Below, piece after piece: positions 15,408-25,466 of a stretch of 64,000 nt of DNA. The position numbers and the translations under genes are program-made. Under the pieces are notes generated by a model, which was not told the DNA's origin, did not search any database, and saw nothing but the letters and a program-made list of their open reading frames with translations. Each line of letters begins with the position of its first letter. The stretch's first letter is position 1. Origin of the DNA: Streptomyces sp. F63 (lineage in GTDB: Bacteria; Actinomycetota; Actinomycetes; Streptomycetales; Streptomycetaceae); the NCBI RefSeq assembly GCF_018070345.1, contig NZ_JAGPXX010000004.1:124001-188000 (forward strand), read 5' to 3'.

Positions 15408-17387
15408 TCAGACCTGGATACGGCGGGCCACCGCGTCGGCGATCTCCCGCAGCGCCTCGTCCCGCGGGATGCCGTTCTTCTGTGAGCCGTCGCGGTAGCG
15501 GAAGGACACCGCGCCGTTCGCCACGTCCTCGTCACCGGCGATCACCATGAAGGGGACCTTCTCGCGCTGGGCGTTGCGGATCTTCTTCTGCATCCGGTCC
15601 GAGGAGGCGTCCACCTGGAAGCGCAGCCCCCGCTTCTTCGCCTCCGCGGCGAAGTCCTGGAGGTAGGGGACGTGCGCGTCGCCGATCGGGATGCCGACCG
15701 CCTGCACCGGCGCCAGCCAGGCCGGGAACGCGCCCGCGTAGTGCTCCAGCAGCACCGCGAAGAACCGCTCGATGGAGCCGAACAGCGCGCGGTGCAGGAC
15801 GACCGGGCGCTGCCGGGAGCCGTCGGCCGCGGTGTACTGGAGGTCGAAGCGCTCCGGCATGTTGAAGTCCACCTGGATCGTGGACATCTGCCAGGTCCGG
15901 CCGATGGCGTCCTTGGCCTGCACCGAGATCTTCGGCCCGTAGAACGCGGCCCCGGCCGGGTCCAGGACGAGTTCCAGGCCCTGCTTCTCGGCCGCCTGCC
16001 GCAGCGCCTCGGTGGACTCCTCCCACACCTCGTCGCTGCCGACGAACTTCTCCGGGTCCTTGGTGGACAGCTCCAGGTAGAAGTCCTCCAGGCCGTAGTC
16101 GCGGAGCAGGTTGAGCACGAAGGTCAGCAGCGAGTCCAGCTCGGCCGCCATCTGCTCACGGGTGCAGTAGATGTGCGAGTCGTCCTGGGTGAAGCCGCGG
16201 GCGCGGGTCAGGCCGTGCACCACCCCGGACTTCTCGTACCGGTAGACCGTCCCGAACTCGAAGAGCCGCAGCGGCAGTTCGCGGTACGAGCGGCCCCGGG
16301 CGTCGAAGATCAGGTGGTGCATGGGGCAGTTCATGGGCTTGAGGTAGTAGTCCTGGCCCTCGTCGAGCTGCATGGGCGGGTACATGCCGTCGGCGTACCA
16401 GTCCAGGTGGCCCGACTTCTGGAAGAGCGCGCCCTTGGTGGCGTGCGGGGTGTAGACGAACTCGTAGTCCGCCTCCTCGTGCCGCCGGCGCGAGTAGTCC
16501 TCCATGACCCGGCGGACGACGCCGCCCTTGGGGTGGAAGACCGCCAGGCCGGAGCCGATCTCCTCGGGGATCGAGAAGAGGTCCAGCTCGGTGCCGAGCT
16601 TGCGGTGGTCGCGCTTCTCGGCCTCCGCCAGGAAGGCGAGGTGCGCCTTCAGCTCGTCCTTGGTCGGCCAGGCGGTGCCGTAGATGCGCTGGAGCATCGG
16701 GTTCTTCTCGCTGCCGCGCCAGTACGCGGCGGCGTTCCGCATCAGCTTGAAGGCGGGGATGGTGCGGGTGGTCGGCAGGTGCGGGCCGCGGCAGAGGTCC
16801 TTCCAGCACAGCTCGCCGGTCTTGGCGTCGAGGTTGTCGTAGATGGTCAGCTCGCCGGCGCCGACCTCGACGTCCGCGCCCTCGCCCGCGGTGGCGGAGG
16901 AGCCCTTGAGGCCGATCAGCTCCAGCTTGTACGGCTCCGAGGCCAGCTCCTCGCGGGCGGCCTCGTCGGTGACGACGCGGCGGGAGAAGCGCTGGCCGCG
17001 CTTGATGATCTCCTGCATCTTCTTCTCGACGGCCTTGAGGTCGTCGGGGGTGAAGGGGCGCTCGACGTCGAAGTCGTAGTAGAAGCCGTCCTTGACCGGC
17101 GGGCCGATGCCGAGCCGGGCCTCCGGGAAGAGCTCCTGCACGGCCTGGGCCATGACGTGCGCGGTGGAGTGGCGCAGGATGTTCAGGCCGTCCTCGGTGG
17201 CGATGCCGACCGGCTCGACCTCGTCGCCCTCGGCGAGCTCGTACGCCAGGTCCTTCAGCTCGCCGGCCACGCGCGCGGCGACGATCGAGCGGTCGCCGGC
17301 GAAGAGATCGGCCGCCGTGGTGCCCGTCGTCACCACGCGCTCTTCCCGCTCGGAATCGCGATGGATGATCACACGGACGTCTGACAC
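15408..17387 (-). CDS. thrS: Threonyl-tRNA synthetase
   Basis: The 659-residue class II synthetase attaches threonine to tRNA-Thr. The order is TGS domain (1-62), editing-domain core with [11 protein letters not shown] (about 73-90) and [12 protein letters not shown] (about 185), catalytic domain with [12 protein letters not shown] (zinc-binding Cys) and the [15 protein letters not shown] motif, and a C-terminal anticodon-binding domain ending in IRRQ-like residues. The start is a GTG at 17385-17387 ([13 protein letters not shown]) with CAGGAGAGA upstream. No T-box leader is visible in the 250 nt upstream. Confidence 0.97.
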   Translation of the reverse strand: MSDVRVIIHRDSEREERVVTTGTTAADLFAGDRSIVAARVAGELKDLAYELAEGDEVEPVGIATEDGLNILRHSTAHVMAQAVQELFPEARLGIGPPVKDGFYYDFDVERPFTPDDLKAVEKKMQEIIKRGQRFSRRVVTDEAAREELASEPYKLELIGLKGSSATAGEGADVEVGAGELTIYDNLDAKTGELCWKDLCRGPHLPTTRTIPAFKLMRNAAAYWRGSEKNPMLQRIYGTAWPTKDELKAHLAFLAEAEKRDHRKLGTELDLFSIPEEIGSGLAVFHPKGGVVRRVMEDYSRRRHEEADYEFVYTPHATKGALFQKSGHLDWYADGMYPPMQLDEGQDYYLKPMNCPMHHLIFDARGRSYRELPLRLFEFGTVYRYEKSGVVHGLTRARGFTQDDSHIYCTREQMAAELDSLLTFVLNLLRDYGLEDFYLELSTKDPEKFVGSDEVWEESTEALRQAAEKQGLELVLDPAGAAFYGPKISVQAKDAIGRTWQMSTIQVDFNMPERFDLQYTAADGSRQRPVVLHRALFGSIERFFAVLLEHYAGAFPAWLAPVQAVGIPIGDAHVPYLQDFAAEAKKRGLRFQVDASSDRMQKKIRNAQREKVPFMVIAGDEDVANGAVSFRYRDGSQKNGIPRDEALREIADAVARRIQV

Positions 17388-17602
17388 CGGTCTCTCCTGA
17401 CTGATGGGTTCGCGCCGCAGCGGACGCTGCGCATGCGAATCGTACCGAGCCGGGCGGCCTCCCCGCGAAAAGCCCGGGACCGGGACCGGGCGGCACGGCC
17501 GCGCCGTCGCACAGCCGCACGGCACCGGGCGGGTACGGCCCGGGACGCGTCCGGGCGGCGGCCGCCCGGGAGGCGCGGACGGCAGCGGGGCCCCGAACGG
17601 CG

Positions 17603-17630
17603 AAAAGGCCCCTCCCGTCCGGGAGGGGCC
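17603..17630 (-). terminator. Terminator of tRNA-Val(CAC) copy 1
   Basis: An 11-bp perfect stem (17607-17617 with 17620-17630) is followed, in the leftward direction, by TTTTCG. It is one of the few hairpins here with a short T-tract. Confidence 0.75.
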
Positions 17631-17673
17631 CGCCCGGCCCGCGCTGTGCGGACCACGTGCTGCGTCAAGGGTG

Positions 17674-17745
17674 TGGGCGATACTGGGTTCGAACCAGTGA
17701 CCTCTTCGGTGTGAACGAAGCGCTCTCCCACTGAGCTAATCGCCC
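17674..17745 (-). tRNA. tRNA-Val (anticodon CAC), copy 1
   Basis: A 72-nt cloverleaf: acceptor GGGCGAT/ATCGCCC with discriminator A, D arm GCTC/GAGC, anticodon stem CTTCG/CGAAG with loop TTCACAC (anticodon CAC, reads GUG) and T arm with GTTCGAA. CCA is not encoded. A nearly identical copy is at 44484-44555. Confidence 0.96.
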
Positions 17746-17808
17746 TTGGAGTGCCGGGGTTTCCCCCTGCGGCTCGGGCCAGACAATACAGGGCGCGGAG
17801 GAGTTCCT

Positions 17809-18270
17809 TCAAACGGCTTCGGCGAGCCGGGCCCGCAGGCCGCGCCGCCCGCCCCGCATCATCAGCCGGTGGTTGGCCCGGAACAGCGGGCGGCCGGGCA
17901 CGGCGAGCGCGCGCAGCAGCCCGCGGCGCACGGTCACCTCCTGCTCGAAGAGCGCGTGGCTCCCGGCGCTGCTGTCACCGCCGCGGGCCGTCACCGTCCA
18001 GCGCGCCCAGCCCTCCAGATCGCCGGCCAGGGCGGTCTCCAGCACCCCCGCCGCGGGATCGCGCCGGCTCTCGCGCGCGGTGACGACCAGGTCGTACGGG
18101 AGCACGGAGCGGAAGCGGGCCCGGCCGGTGCCGGACGGGGTGCGCTCGGCCTCCCGGACCTGCGGCCACCACAGCGGATACTCCTCGGGCCGCTCCAGCA
18201 CCGCGTACACCGCCCCGGGCGGGGCGTCGAGCGTCCAGAGACTGCGAAAGCGGTAGCGGTGCACGTCCAC
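17809..18270 (-). CDS. SRPBCC (START-like) domain protein
   Basis: The 153-residue product from a GTG start reads VDVHRYRFRSLWTLDAPPG, then VYAVLERPEEYPLWWPQVRE, the classic beginning of polyketide cyclase/dehydrase-type SRPBCC folds. It continues with FRSVLPYDLVVTARESRRD and a C-terminal amphipathic helix rich in Arg (RANHRLMMRGGRRGLRARL). SRPBCC proteins bind hydrophobic ligands in a deep cavity; the ligand is unknown. It is monocistronic beside tRNA-Val and diverges from the large membrane protein. Confidence 0.85.
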   Translation of the reverse strand: MDVHRYRFRSLWTLDAPPGAVYAVLERPEEYPLWWPQVREAERTPSGTGRARFRSVLPYDLVVTARESRRDPAAGVLETALAGDLEGWARWTVTARGGDSSAGSHALFEQEVTVRRGLLRALAVPGRPLFRANHRLMMRGGRRGLRARLAEAV

Positions 18271-18613
18271 GGGCGTCTCCTCGCCTGCCGGCCGGATGTT
18301 CCGTTCCCCCCGGGTCGACTTCCCCGGCGGGACCGGCCGTACCGGCTGTCGCGGCCGGCTTCCCTCCGCCGCTGTCTTCCGCGGGCGCGGACGGCACCGA
18401 ACGGGGACCTCGGGGGCATGGGATCGCAGCTCACGGCCGCGTAGAGTACGGCCACACCAACGGCTCCCCCTCCTCGGACGGACCCGGGCGCCTCCGGGCA
18501 CGACCCCGAACCGCAGTGCCGGGGCGGGGCGTTCACCGCCGCGGGGAAGAGGCGCTCCGGTGCGCACCGCCCTGTCCGGGACGGTACTCACGTTCGACTG
18601 AGTAGGGGTACCC
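18271..18613. other. Divergent intergenic region
   Basis: These 343 nt lie between the SRPBCC gene (leftward) and the large membrane protein gene (rightward) and must hold both promoters. A TAGAGT near 18441 could be a -10 element for the rightward gene. Nothing else stands out. Confidence 0.4.
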
Positions 18614-21600
18614 ATGCCCGGGACCGCTGAGGGCGACAGACTCCCGCCCATGGACAACGAGCCACCGCCCGTGCCCGCGCCCGAGGGGGACGCGGAAGCC
18701 GAACTGCGGGAGATCGACCGCGCACTGGCCCGGATCGACGCCGAGCGTGCCCGGCTGCTCGCGCGCCGGTCCGAGCTGCTCGTGCGGTTGTGGGGGCGGC
18801 AAGCCCCGGCGCGGGCCGCGAGCGGCGCGCCCCCGAGTGGGCATCCGCGCCCGGCGGACCGGCGGGAGGCGGGGGCGCCGGCGGTGCGGAACGTGCTGCT
18901 GACCCTCGGCGGGATCCTCCTGGCCGTCGCCGTGATCGCCTTCACCGTGCTCAGCTGGGGCCGGATGGGCATCGGCGGCCGAGCGGCGGTCCTCGGCGTG
19001 CTGACCGTCTGCGCGCTGGCGGTACCCGTGCCGCTGCTGCGGCGGGGGCTGGGGGCCACGGCGGAGGTGATCGGCTGCCTGGGGCTGCTCCTGCTGGTGC
19101 TGGACGCCTACGCCCTGCACCGGGTGGCGCTCCCGGACGTCCGCGGCACGGCGTACACGGCCGTCGTCAGCGCGGTACTGGCCGTGGTGTGGGCCGGGTA
19201 CAGCCGGCTGTTGCCCCGGCTCGTGTCGCCGCCCGTGGCGGGGAGTTCCTCCCCGGCGGCCGGCGGGGGACGACGGAGCGGCGCCGGTGTCGCCGGGGGC
19301 CCGGCGGAGGCCGCCGGAGGACCGGCGGCGGGTGGCACGTCCTCCGGTGACACGGCGGCCGCTGTCCCGCACGGCGGGGCCCCGACGGGCGCCGGCACGG
19401 CGGACGGGGGTGCGGCCGGCGCGCCAGGCGGTGACACGCCGGGCGGCGACGCGGCTGGGGCAGCGGACGGTGGCGGGGCGGGCTCCGCAGCCGGGGGTTC
19501 GGCCGGGGGTGTGCCGGGGGCCGGTGTTCCGGGCGGCGGCAGGGTGCCGCGCCTGATCCCCGCCCTGGCCGTGCTGCCGGCCCAACTGCCGCTGCTGTTC
19601 TGGTCGATCGCGGTGGAGGCGGACGCCTTCGGCTCCGGCGCCGCGCTGCTGGCCACGGCCACGCTCGACGCCGGGATCGCCCTGCGGTTCGCGCAGCCCG
19701 CGATACGTCGCACGGCGGCGGCCCTGGGCATGCTCGCGGGCGCCGCCGGTCTCCTGCCGGCGGTGTGGATGTCGGCGACCGCAGGGGAGCTCGCGGAGGC
19801 GGCGCGGGGAGCCCTCCTGCTGTGCGGCGCTGCCGTGGTCCTGTGGTCCCTCGCAGCCCGCCTCCCCGCGCCCGGCGCGGTCGCCACCCCGCCCGGGACG
19901 GCTCCGGACGCCCCAGCGGTGACGGAAGCGACCTCGGGCGCGGCTCCGGCCACCGCCCGGTCGTCCGCATCGGGTCGCGGCCCCGCGTCCGGCAGGGCCG
20001 GCACCACTCCCGGAAGGGCCACGAGCGCCCGGCCGGTCACGGGAGCGGTCTCGGGGGCGGCTCCGGGCTCCGTCCCGTCGTCCGCGCCCGGCCGCGGCCC
20101 CGCGCTGCTCTCCCCCGTCCTCCGGCCGCACCGGGGACCGCGGGCCCGTCTCCTCTCCCCGGCCGTTCCCGCCGCGGTCGCCGGGCTGGCCGCCGTCACG
20201 GCGGCCGGGGGTCTGCTGCGCATGGCCCTGCCCGCCGGGTTCGGTGTGGCGGGTTATCTGCTGGGCGCCGTGCTGCTGCCGTACGCCGTGGGCGCGGCCG
20301 TGCGCCGCGCGCCGGAGCGTGCGGCGGGGCGCGGTACGGCGGTGGCCGCGGGCGTCGTTCATGTCCTGGCCCTGCTGTGGGTCCTGCCGGACACGGTCTC
20401 CGCCCTGCTGGGGCCGCTCGGCTGGGTGGACGCGGTGTGGGAGGGCGCCCCGCGGGGGGCGCGCGCCGCCGTGGCACCCGGCGTGCTGTGGGCGGGCGGC
20501 GCCGTCGTGCCCGTCGTCCTGGCGATGCTGGCCGTCTCCCTGTGCGCGGCGTCCCGGCTCCGCGCCGGGCGGCACGGGACGGCGCAGGACCCCGGAGCGG
20601 CGGCGGATGACGCGGGGACGGTGGCGGACGCGGGGACGGTGACGGCTCCGTCGCCCGGACACGGGGCCGCCCCCGCCGGGGCTCTCGTCCTCGCCGCCGC
20701 CGCGGCGGCGGTGCTGCCGGTGACCCTCGATCTCCTGTACCCGGTGGCGGTCCTGCTGCTGGCCGCGCAGGCGGCGGTGCTGCTGGTGGCGGCCGGGACC
20801 TCGGGCTCCGTGGTGGTCTCGCGCACGGCGCTCGCCTGCGCCCTGGCCGTGGCGGGCACGGCCGCGGGCTGGAGCCTGGCCGAACGGCCGGTGACGCAGG
20901 GGGCGTTGGCGGCGCTGGTGGTGGCGTTCGCGGTGGCCGCCGCCACCTCCCCGGCGGACAGCCGCGTACGGCAGCCCGTGACGGCGTGCGCGGCGGTCGC
21001 AAGCGCCGTCGGGCTGGTGGTGGCGCTGTGCGCGGGCGCCGGCGTCCCGGCGCACCGCACGGCGTTCGCGGTCCTCGCCGCGGCGGCGGCCGTGGAACTG
21101 CTCGCTTCCCGGCTGCGCGGGCGTCCGGCCGGGCCGCCACTGGAGGTGACGGGCGCGGCCACGGGACTGCTCGCCGTGGCCCTCGCCGTCACCGGCCCGG
21201 CGGCCGTCCTCGCCACCGTGCTGGCCCTGGCCGGTGTGGTGGCCGCGGGCTGCGCGCTCCGCGCCGACCGCCGCCGCACCGCCGGTTACACGGCCACCGT
21301 GCTGTTCGTCCTGGCCACGTGGGTGCGGCTCGGCGCCGCGGGGGTGGAGGCTCCGGAGGCGTACACCCTTCCGGTGACCGTCCCGGCGCTGGTGGTGGGG
21401 GTGTTGCGGCGCCGCGCGGACGCGGCGGCCTCCTCCTGGGCGGCGTACGGCCCCGGGTTGTCGGTGACGCTGCTGCCGGGCCTGGCAGCGGTGTGGACGG
21501 ACAGCGGCTGGACGCGTCCGCTGCTCCTCGGCCTCGCGGCGCTCGGCCTGACCCTGCTCGGTGCCCGCGCGCGGTTGCAGGCGCCGCTGCTGCTGGGCGG

Positions 21601-21784
21601 CGGGGCGCTGGCCCTCGTCGCCCTGCACGAACTCGCCCCGTACCTTGTGCAGATGGCGGACGCGCTGCCGCGCTGGGTCCCGCCCGCGCTGGCCGGACTC
21701 CTGCTGCTCGGCATCGGTGCGACCTACGAACAGCGGCTGCGCGACGCCCGCAGACTCCGCGAACTGCTGGGCCGCATGCGCTGA
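18614..21784 (+). CDS. Large polytopic membrane protein (about 1,056 residues)
   Basis: After a charged N-terminal helix (AELREIDRALARIDAERARLLARRSELL, about residues 30-60, probably coiled coil), the chain is mostly hydrophobic helices from about 95 to 1,030, at least 20 by eye. They are interrupted by two long Gly/Ala/Pro-rich linkers (about 210-320 and 430-510). The C-terminus ends in a basic RRLRELLGRMR. I recall Streptomyces families of this shape (SCO7613-like), but no enzymatic motif is visible. The high helix number suggests a transporter-like or scaffold role, which is inference only. An alternative ATG lies at 18650. Confidence 0.82.
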   Translation: MPGTAEGDRLPPMDNEPPPVPAPEGDAEAELREIDRALARIDAERARLLARRSELLVRLWGRQAPARAASGAPPSGHPRPADRREAGAPAVRNVLLTLGGILLAVAVIAFTVLSWGRMGIGGRAAVLGVLTVCALAVPVPLLRRGLGATAEVIGCLGLLLLVLDAYALHRVALPDVRGTAYTAVVSAVLAVVWAGYSRLLPRLVSPPVAGSSSPAAGGGRRSGAGVAGGPAEAAGGPAAGGTSSGDTAAAVPHGGAPTGAGTADGGAAGAPGGDTPGGDAAGAADGGGAGSAAGGSAGGVPGAGVPGGGRVPRLIPALAVLPAQLPLLFWSIAVEADAFGSGAALLATATLDAGIALRFAQPAIRRTAAALGMLAGAAGLLPAVWMSATAGELAEAARGALLLCGAAVVLWSLAARLPAPGAVATPPGTAPDAPAVTEATSGAAPATARSSASGRGPASGRAGTTPGRATSARPVTGAVSGAAPGSVPSSAPGRGPALLSPVLRPHRGPRARLLSPAVPAAVAGLAAVTAAGGLLRMALPAGFGVAGYLLGAVLLPYAVGAAVRRAPERAAGRGTAVAAGVVHVLALLWVLPDTVSALLGPLGWVDAVWEGAPRGARAAVAPGVLWAGGAVVPVVLAMLAVSLCAASRLRAGRHGTAQDPGAAADDAGTVADAGTVTAPSPGHGAAPAGALVLAAAAAAVLPVTLDLLYPVAVLLLAAQAAVLLVAAGTSGSVVVSRTALACALAVAGTAAGWSLAERPVTQGALAALVVAFAVAAATSPADSRVRQPVTACAAVASAVGLVVALCAGAGVPAHRTAFAVLAAAAAVELLASRLRGRPAGPPLEVTGAATGLLAVALAVTGPAAVLATVLALAGVVAAGCALRADRRRTAGYTATVLFVLATWVRLGAAGVEAPEAYTLPVTVPALVVGVLRRRADAAASSWAAYGPGLSVTLLPGLAAVWTDSGWTRPLLLGLAALGLTLLGARARLQAPLLLGGGALALVALHELAPYLVQMADALPRWVPPALAGLLLLGIGATYEQRLRDARRLRELLGRMR

Positions 21785-22205
21785 AGGGGCCGGGGCTCCT
21801 CGCCAGATCATGCTGAACGGCCGCGGCGCGCGGCTTCCGCCGACGGCGGCCGCCGCACCGGGCGGGGATGGAGTCGGGGCAGCCGGTGCACCCGCCACCC
21901 GGACGGTGGACGCGGTTCCCGCCGCCGGGTGTCACCGGCGGCCGCAGTGGGCGGGGCCCGCAGCGGACGGTTCCGCTGCGGGCCCCGTTGTGCGTGGTGG
22001 GCCGGCTGCTCTCTGTGCAGGGGGCCGAGTCGGGCAATCGGTCCGGCTGTTCGAACGGCTTCTCCGCTCGCGGTTCCGGCGGATGCCCCGGGTGAGAGCC
22101 CCCGGGCCCGCTCGCGGAGGCCGGCCGCACCGCCCCGTCCGGGTCCTCGAACATGGCGGAAAGCGTTTGCGGCCCGGCCGTCACGGGACGGTGCCCGACC
22201 GCCGT
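21785..22205. other. Convergent intergenic region
   Basis: These 421 nt hold no supported gene. Apart from the strong terminator at 21953-21986, I see only GC-rich low-complexity sequence. Confidence 0.5.
21953..21986. terminator. Bidirectional terminator
   Basis: A 15-bp perfect stem (21953-21967 with 21972-21986, loop CGGT) lies between the convergent membrane-protein and PP2C genes. The rightward side is followed by GTTGT. Confidence 0.75.
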
Positions 22206-23465
22206 TCAGAGGCGGAGGACGACCAGGGCGGTGTCGTCGGTGGCGCCGCCCGGCGGGAGCAGATCGGCGAGCAGGGCGTCGGCGAGAGCCTCGGGATCCG
22301 TCGTCCGGTGCCGGGCCAGCGAGGCGGCGAGCCGGCCCAGGCCCACGGCGAGGTCCTCCCGGCGGCGTTCGACCAGGCCGTCGGTGTAGAGCACGAGCAT
22401 GGAGTCCTCGGTGAACGCCGTGTCGGCCTGGGGGCGGGGCGCGGGGGCGACGCGGGCGCCCAGCGGGGGGTCGGTCGCCTGGTCGAGGAACTGGACCGTG
22501 CCGTCGGAACGGCGGAGCACGGGCGGCAGATGGCCCGCGCTGCTGTAGGTGATGCGGTGGGTCTCCCAGTCGATGTACGCGGCGGCCGCCGTCGTCGTCT
22601 CCGCTCCGGCGACCGACCGGGCGTACAGCCCCAGGGCCTCCAGGGCCCGGGCCGGACCGTCGGCGACGCGGGAGGCGGCGCTGAGCGCGCTGCGGAGCTG
22701 TCCCATCACGCCGGCGGCGCGCAGACCGTGGCCGACGACGTCGCCGACCGCCACCGCCATGCGGTCGCCGGAGAGGCCGACCAGGTCGTACCAGTCACCG
22801 CACACGTTCAGGCCCTCTATGGCGGGCCGGTAGCGCACGGCCGCGTCGTGGTGCCCGACCGGCCGCGGCTGGGGCAGCATCGCGTCCTGCAGGGTCAGGG
22901 CGACCTCCCGCTCGCGCGCCCGCGCCCGGCGCAGGGATTCGTTGATCTCCTGCAACTCCCGGGCGCGGGTGTACAGCTCGGCCTCCAGCACGCGCACCCG
23001 GTCGCTGCTCCCGCCCTCGCCGTTCGGGCCGCCGCGGGCCCGGATCAGCTCGGTGACCTCCTCGACCCGGTGCAGCAGCAGCGCGACCTGTCCGTCGGGC
23101 CCGATCACGGGGGCGTTCACGGGGCTCCAGAACCGTTCCTCCCACACTCCGGGACGGTCCGGACGCTCCACGTCGTAGCGCTGGAGCGCCATGCTGTCGC
23201 GCTCCCCGGTGGACGCGACCCTGCGCAGCGACGCCCTGAGGTTGCGCATGCCGCTCGCGGCCGGATCGTTGGGGTTGTCGGGGAAGACATCGAACAGATA
23301 GCGGCCGACCACCTGTTCGCGGGGCCTCCCGGACAGGCTCAGGTATGCGGCGTTGACGTCGGCGAATACGAGCTCCGGGGTCAGCAGCGCGACCGCGCCG
23401 GGGAGGGCGTGGAAGACCGCCGCATAGTCGATACCCGTTTCCGTCACGTGATCGCGCTCCGTCAT
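22206..23465 (-). CDS. PAS domain-containing SpoIIE/PP2C serine phosphatase
   Basis: The 419-residue product begins MTERDHVTETGIDYAAVFHA. A PAS sensor spans about 15-135 (ALLTPELVFADVNAAYLSLSG, YLFDVFPDNP). A coiled linker with LRRARAREREVALTLQDAML follows at about 165-190. The SpoIIE-type phosphatase spans about 195-418, with metal-site motifs VCGDWYDLV, VGDVVGHG, SAGHLPP, LYTDGLVERRR and a final GATDDTALVVLRL. Such proteins dephosphorylate anti-anti-sigma factors in partner-switching stress or sporulation circuits. No partner gene is adjacent, although a HATPase anti-sigma-like protein lies 1.5 kb away. No membrane segment. Confidence 0.92.
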   Translation of the reverse strand: MTERDHVTETGIDYAAVFHALPGAVALLTPELVFADVNAAYLSLSGRPREQVVGRYLFDVFPDNPNDPAASGMRNLRASLRRVASTGERDSMALQRYDVERPDRPGVWEERFWSPVNAPVIGPDGQVALLLHRVEEVTELIRARGGPNGEGGSSDRVRVLEAELYTRARELQEINESLRRARAREREVALTLQDAMLPQPRPVGHHDAAVRYRPAIEGLNVCGDWYDLVGLSGDRMAVAVGDVVGHGLRAAGVMGQLRSALSAASRVADGPARALEALGLYARSVAGAETTTAAAAYIDWETHRITYSSAGHLPPVLRRSDGTVQFLDQATDPPLGARVAPAPRPQADTAFTEDSMLVLYTDGLVERRREDLAVGLGRLAASLARHRTTDPEALADALLADLLPPGGATDDTALVVLRL

Positions 23466-23760
23466 AGTGCGCCCACGATATGGGAGCCGGTGGACCGGCG
23501 GATCGGCGGATCGGCGTGTTGACCTACGGATACCCCGTGTGTTCACGCCGGTGGCGCCGGGCCCGGCCACCCGATCCCGACGCGGGCCGCCGGAGTCCGC
23601 ACTGCCCCGCCCCGGTGGCGCACCGTCGGCTCCGCTCCGGTACGGCACCGGCCACTCCCTGTACGGGACGTGTACGGCTCCGGGCCGTGACCGGTGCGCC
23701 GTACGGGCGGTTGGCCGATGAGACGACCAGCTCACCGCAGAACGGACAAGGGGGGGCATC

Positions 23761-24663
23761 ATGAGCACGGGAACCGGCCGGCCGGCCACCACCACACCGG
23801 ACACCGCCGTCACCACTGTGACCACCGGCGGTGTCATCAAACGCGACCAGCGCAGGGAGAAGGACCACCCGCCCATCTGGCGCGCCTACGGAAAACTCGT
23901 CCGCCTCTTCCGCGAACGCGCCGGGCACACCCAGCAGACCCTCGCCGAGGCCATCGGCTACTCCCTGGAACAGGTCGCCTCCGTCGAACAGGGCCGCCGC
24001 CCCGCGAAGGACACCTTCACCAAGGCCGCCGAACGAGTCCTCGGCGCGGGCGGGGCCCTGTTCGTCCTCCAGGACGACGTGGACCGCGCCAAACTCCCGG
24101 AGTTCTTCCGCGACTTCGCGCTGCTGGAAGCCGAAGCCCTCAGCCGCTTCTCCTACGACCCCATGCTGATCCCCGGGTTGCTGCAGACCGAGGCGTACGC
24201 GCGAGCGCTGCTGGAGGCCCACTTCCCACCGATGGATGAGGAGACGATCGAACAGCACCTCGCCGCCCGCATGGCCCGGCAAGCTCTCCTCACCAAGAAG
24301 AACCCGACCGTGGTCTTCGTCTTCATCCTGGAGGAGGGCGCCCTGCACCGCATGGTCGGCGGTCCGGAGGTGATGCGCGGCCAGATGGAAAGGCTGCTGG
24401 AGTGCACCCGGATGCGCAACGTCGAAATCCAGGTCATGTCCACCTCGCAGGCCGCGCACAGCGGAGTCAACGGTCAAATGGTGCTGCTGGAAACCATCGA
24501 GCGCAGGCGGTTCGTGGCCATCGAATCGCAGGGGATCGTGAGCGTCCGGTCCGATGAGCACGAGGTCAGTGAATTCTGGATGCAGTATGGGATGCTGCGC
24601 ACACAGGCTCTCAACGCCGCGGAGTCTGCCCGTCTCATCGAGCGAGAGGCAGGGAAGAGATGA
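23761..24663 (+). CDS. XRE-family regulator with DUF5753 domain
   Basis: The 300-residue product has an N-terminal helix-turn-helix (about 42-95: VRLFRERAGHTQQTLAEAIG, then EQVASVEQGRRPAKD) and a C-terminal DUF5753 domain (about 125-295: LIPGLLQTEAYARALLE, MARQALLTKKNPTVVFVFILEEGALHR). This is the WhiJ-like regulator family that in Streptomyces is nearly always paired with a DUF397 protein. Its stop overlaps the next start (ATGA). Family members affect development and antibiotic production; the local target is unknown. Confidence 0.93.
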   Translation: MSTGTGRPATTTPDTAVTTVTTGGVIKRDQRREKDHPPIWRAYGKLVRLFRERAGHTQQTLAEAIGYSLEQVASVEQGRRPAKDTFTKAAERVLGAGGALFVLQDDVDRAKLPEFFRDFALLEAEALSRFSYDPMLIPGLLQTEAYARALLEAHFPPMDEETIEQHLAARMARQALLTKKNPTVVFVFILEEGALHRMVGGPEVMRGQMERLLECTRMRNVEIQVMSTSQAAHSGVNGQMVLLETIERRRFVAIESQGIVSVRSDEHEVSEFWMQYGMLRTQALNAAESARLIEREAGKR

Positions 24664-24878
24664 GCACTGACCGGCACAACATCCCGCCGGACGAGCTGAC
24701 TTGGGTCAAGAGCAGCTACAGCGGAACGAACGGCGGGGACTGCGTGGAGGTGGCCATGGCTGCCGGAGCCGTACACGTCCGGGATTCGAAGCGGGCGGAG
24801 GGCCCCGCGATCGGCGTCCACCGCCACACCTGGCCGGCCTTCCTCGCCTACATCACGGGCACCGATACCGGCGCCTGA
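24660..24878 (+). CDS. DUF397 small protein
   Basis: The 72-residue product has the DUF397 signature ELTWVKSSYSGTNGGDCVEVA, then VHVRDSKRAEGPAIGV and WPAFLAYI. It is coupled to the XRE gene by ATGA. DUF397 proteins are assumed to be the small acidic partner that modulates the XRE-DUF5753 regulator (antitoxin-like in some studies). Confidence 0.94.
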   Translation: MSTDRHNIPPDELTWVKSSYSGTNGGDCVEVAMAAGAVHVRDSKRAEGPAIGVHRHTWPAFLAYITGTDTGA

Positions 24879-24899
24879 TCCAGGCGGGTTTCCGCCCCT

Positions 24900-24934
24900 G
24901 TGCCCCGCGTCCCGGGCTCCGGCACGCGGGGCAC
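24900..24934. terminator. Terminator hairpin between DUF397 and ATP-binding genes
   Basis: An 11-bp perfect stem GTGCCCCGCGT/ACGCGGGGCAC (24900-24910 with 24924-24934) lies between convergent genes. Confidence 0.7.
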
Positions 24935-24983
24935 AGCCGTCCCCCGCCGCGTGATGCCCGCGCCGCCGCTCCCCGTCCGGCCG

Positions 24984-25466
24984 TCAGGTGCCGGCCGGCG
25001 CCCGGCGGCGGCCCGCTGCCCGGGGTGCGGCCACCTCGGCCCAGACCGTCTTCGTGTACGGATCGTGTGCTTCACAGCCCCAGCGTTCCGCGTGGGCCGC
25101 GACGATCAGCAGGCCGCGGCCGCCGTCCGCCTCCGGGCCCGGGACGTCCGGGGCCGTCGCCGGCGGTACGCGCTCCGGGCGGGCGTCGGTCACCTCGACC
25201 CGCACGACGACGGGCCGCAGCAGCAGCGTCAAGCGGAAGTCCCGTCCCGGCAGGCGGCCGTGCGTCACCGCGTTGGCGGCCAGTTCCCCGACGACGGCGG
25301 CCACGGCCCGCGAGACGGCCGAGTCGTACGGGATACGCCACTCGGCGAGCTGCTGTACGGCGAGGTGGCGGGCCACCCGGGCGCCACGCCTGGTGGCGCT
25401 GAGGCGGATGGTGAACCGCCGGGCGGGGGTGGTTGGTTGTGCGGTGGTGGGGCTGTGCGTTCCCAT
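24984..25466 (-). CDS. ATP-binding protein (HATPase_c, anti-sigma kinase-like)
   Basis: The 160-residue product is a stand-alone GHKL ATPase domain of the RsbW/SpoIIAB type. It shows the N-box ELAANAVTHGR (about 70-80), a G1 box in EADGGRGLLIVAAHAERWG (about 115-130) and a C-terminal VWAEV strand. With the XRE-DUF5753 and DUF397 genes it makes the regulatory trio repeated many times in Streptomyces genomes. Its orientation is convergent to them. It could phosphorylate an anti-anti-sigma factor, which is inference. Confidence 0.88.
   Translation of the reverse strand: MGTHSPTTAQPTTPARRFTIRLSATRRGARVARHLAVQQLAEWRIPYDSAVSRAVAAVVGELAANAVTHGRLPGRDFRLTLLLRPVVVRVEVTDARPERVPPATAPDVPGPEADGGRGLLIVAAHAERWGCEAHDPYTKTVWAEVAAPRAAGRRRAPAGT

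Noticed and set aside
17388..17673. T-box leader upstream of thrS
   Set aside because: No T-box core sequence or specifier stem-loop visible; the region is filled by the tRNA-Val terminator and GC-rich sequence.
18533..21898. A 1,121-codon open frame antisense to the large membrane protein
   Set aside because: Arg/Gly/Gln-rich shadow translation; the sense frame has clear hydrophobic helices and normal codon use.
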